A DNA stretch of 64,000 nt from Rhodobacter aestuarii (lineage in GTDB: Bacteria > Pseudomonadota > Alphaproteobacteria > Rhodobacterales > Rhodobacteraceae): assembly GCF_900156655.1 (NCBI RefSeq), contig NZ_FTOG01000001.1:248001-312000 (forward strand), read 5' to 3'. This document shows positions 63,355 through 64,000 of this stretch, in pieces. The position numbers were made by a program, and so were the translations under genes. Numbering within the stretch: the first letter of the stretch is position 1; each line of letters opens with the position of its first letter. Under the pieces are notes generated by a model. That model was not told the DNA's origin. It saw only the letters and a list, made by a program, of their open reading frames with translations, and did not search any database.

Positions 63355-64000
63355 ATGGTGAAGTGGGTTTTGATAGCACTGCTGATGGCGCAGCCCGTCG
63401 CGGCTGAGGTCGTGCAAGGGCGCGCGCGGGTGATTGATGGTGACACGCTCGCCATTGGCGCGGTGCGGGTGCGGTTGCATGGCATTGACGCGCCGGAAAA
63501 GGACCAAACCTGCCAAGATCCGGCAGGGCGCGATTGGCGCTGCGGAGCGGCGGCGACGGCGGCTTTGGAGCGGATGACCGCGCGCGGCGACACCCGCTGC
63601 GAGGGGGAAGACTATGACCGCTATGATCGGCTGATTGCCGTGTGCCGTGCGGGTGGGCGCAATCTCAATGCCGCGCTGGTGGCGGAGGGCTATGCCGAGG
63701 CCTACCGTAAATATGCGCAAGATTATGTGGGTGAAGAACAGGCCGCACGCGCCGCGCAAAAGGGCATTTGGTCCGGCGCGCATCTGAACCCTGAAGCCGC
63801 GCGGCGGCAGGCGCGGAAGGGGGCAGCACAACAGCCTCCCGGCGCGTGTTTGATCAAAGGCAATATCTCGCGGTCGGGGCGGATTTTTCACACCACCGCC
63901 TCGCGCGATTATGCTGCGACGCGGATTGATCCGTCTAAAGGCGAGCGCTGGTTTTGCACCGAGGCAGAGGCTTTGGCGGCGGGCTGGCGTCCTGTGCATC
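63355..64000 (+). CDS. Secreted thermonuclease-like (SNase) protein, 3' end outside window
   Basis: The frame is open from the ATG at 63355 to the window edge, 215 codons. A short signal peptide (MVKWVLIALLMAQPVAA) precedes an SNase domain: ARVIDGDTLAIGAVRVRLHGIDAPEKDQ with the Ca-binding Asp and catalytic Arg, CEGEDYDRYDRLIAVCRAG, and LVAEGYAEAYRKYAQDYVGEEQAAR with the second Arg region. A C-terminal module follows, CLIKGNISRSGRIFHT to GERWFCTEAEALAAGWRPV, like the small Cys-containing domain often found after bacterial SNase domains. Predicted periplasmic or secreted nuclease. Confidence 0.85.
   Translation, partial: MVKWVLIALLMAQPVAAEVVQGRARVIDGDTLAIGAVRVRLHGIDAPEKDQTCQDPAGRDWRCGAAATAALERMTARGDTRCEGEDYDRYDRLIAVCRAGGRNLNAALVAEGYAEAYRKYAQDYVGEEQAARAAQKGIWSGAHLNPEAARRQARKGAAQQPPGACLIKGNISRSGRIFHTTASRDYAATRIDPSKGERWFCTEAEALAAGWRPVH

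Overview
The window is a gene-dense, high-GC alphaproteobacterial chromosome segment. Protein families and gene order point to the Rhodobacteraceae (Paracoccaceae), close to Rhodobacter: CcmI, a DUF1289 protein, heterotetrameric sarcosine oxidase, a betI-betB-betA set divergent from choXWV, and large TRAP permeases. This is inferred from resemblance, not from a search. No rRNA, tRNA, insertion sequence, prophage or CRISPR array was seen. The first and last genes run off the window.

Layout. 1-3.5 kb: end of a membrane protein, then DUF1289-ruvX-ccmI on the minus strand. 3.7-8.9 kb: soxBDAG sarcosine oxidase. 9-13.6 kb: two small proteins, sodB, a tryptophanase, rarD and a LOG protein. 13.7-22 kb: LysM protein, Atm1-type ABC exporter, YfgM-like protein, bamB, der and an M20 hydrolase. 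22-26 kb (minus): histidine kinase, BAX inhibitor-1 protein and quinone oxidoreductase. 26.4-30.4 kb: XRE regulator, hisN, 8-oxoguanine deaminase and convergent guaD. 30.5-36.4 kb: mgtE, 5-formyl-THF cyclo-ligase, ymdB, an SLC13/RCK transporter, a lipoprotein and yebC. 36.6-39 kb (minus): TRAP permease pair. 39.4-42 kb: ilvB-ilvH behind a leader that looks like a transcription attenuator. 42-47.3 kb: DUF3422 and an SbcD/SbcC-like pair. 47.3-49.6 kb (minus): frmR-adhC-fghA formaldehyde oxidation. 49.7-54.7 kb (minus): a seven-gene run with two NosL-like proteins, a MacB-type ABC transporter and a polytopic protein with a CPFC loop. 54.9-56.5 kb: LysE and EamA exporters. 56.5-63.3 kb: choline uptake and choline-to-betaine oxidation. 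63.4 kb to end: a secreted thermonuclease-like protein.

Several loci could be linked through methylated amines and one-carbon units. Choline is imported (ChoXWV) and oxidised to glycine betaine (BetA, BetB). Betaine demethylation would give sarcosine, which SoxBDAG converts to glycine plus a one-carbon unit. Released formaldehyde would be handled by AdhC and FghA under FrmR. The demethylation steps between betaine and sarcosine are not in the window.

The most interesting items are: (1) the ilvB leader, with a short peptide containing Leu followed by four Val codons, an antiterminator-like stem and a terminator; (2) the NosL/ABC/CPFC membrane-protein operon, which resembles a copper-handling system not tied to a nos cluster; (3) a repeated 50-bp intergenic element found inside two operons; and (4) several strong palindromes, including a FrmR-type operator, a BetI-type operator and a hairpin that covers a ribosome binding site.
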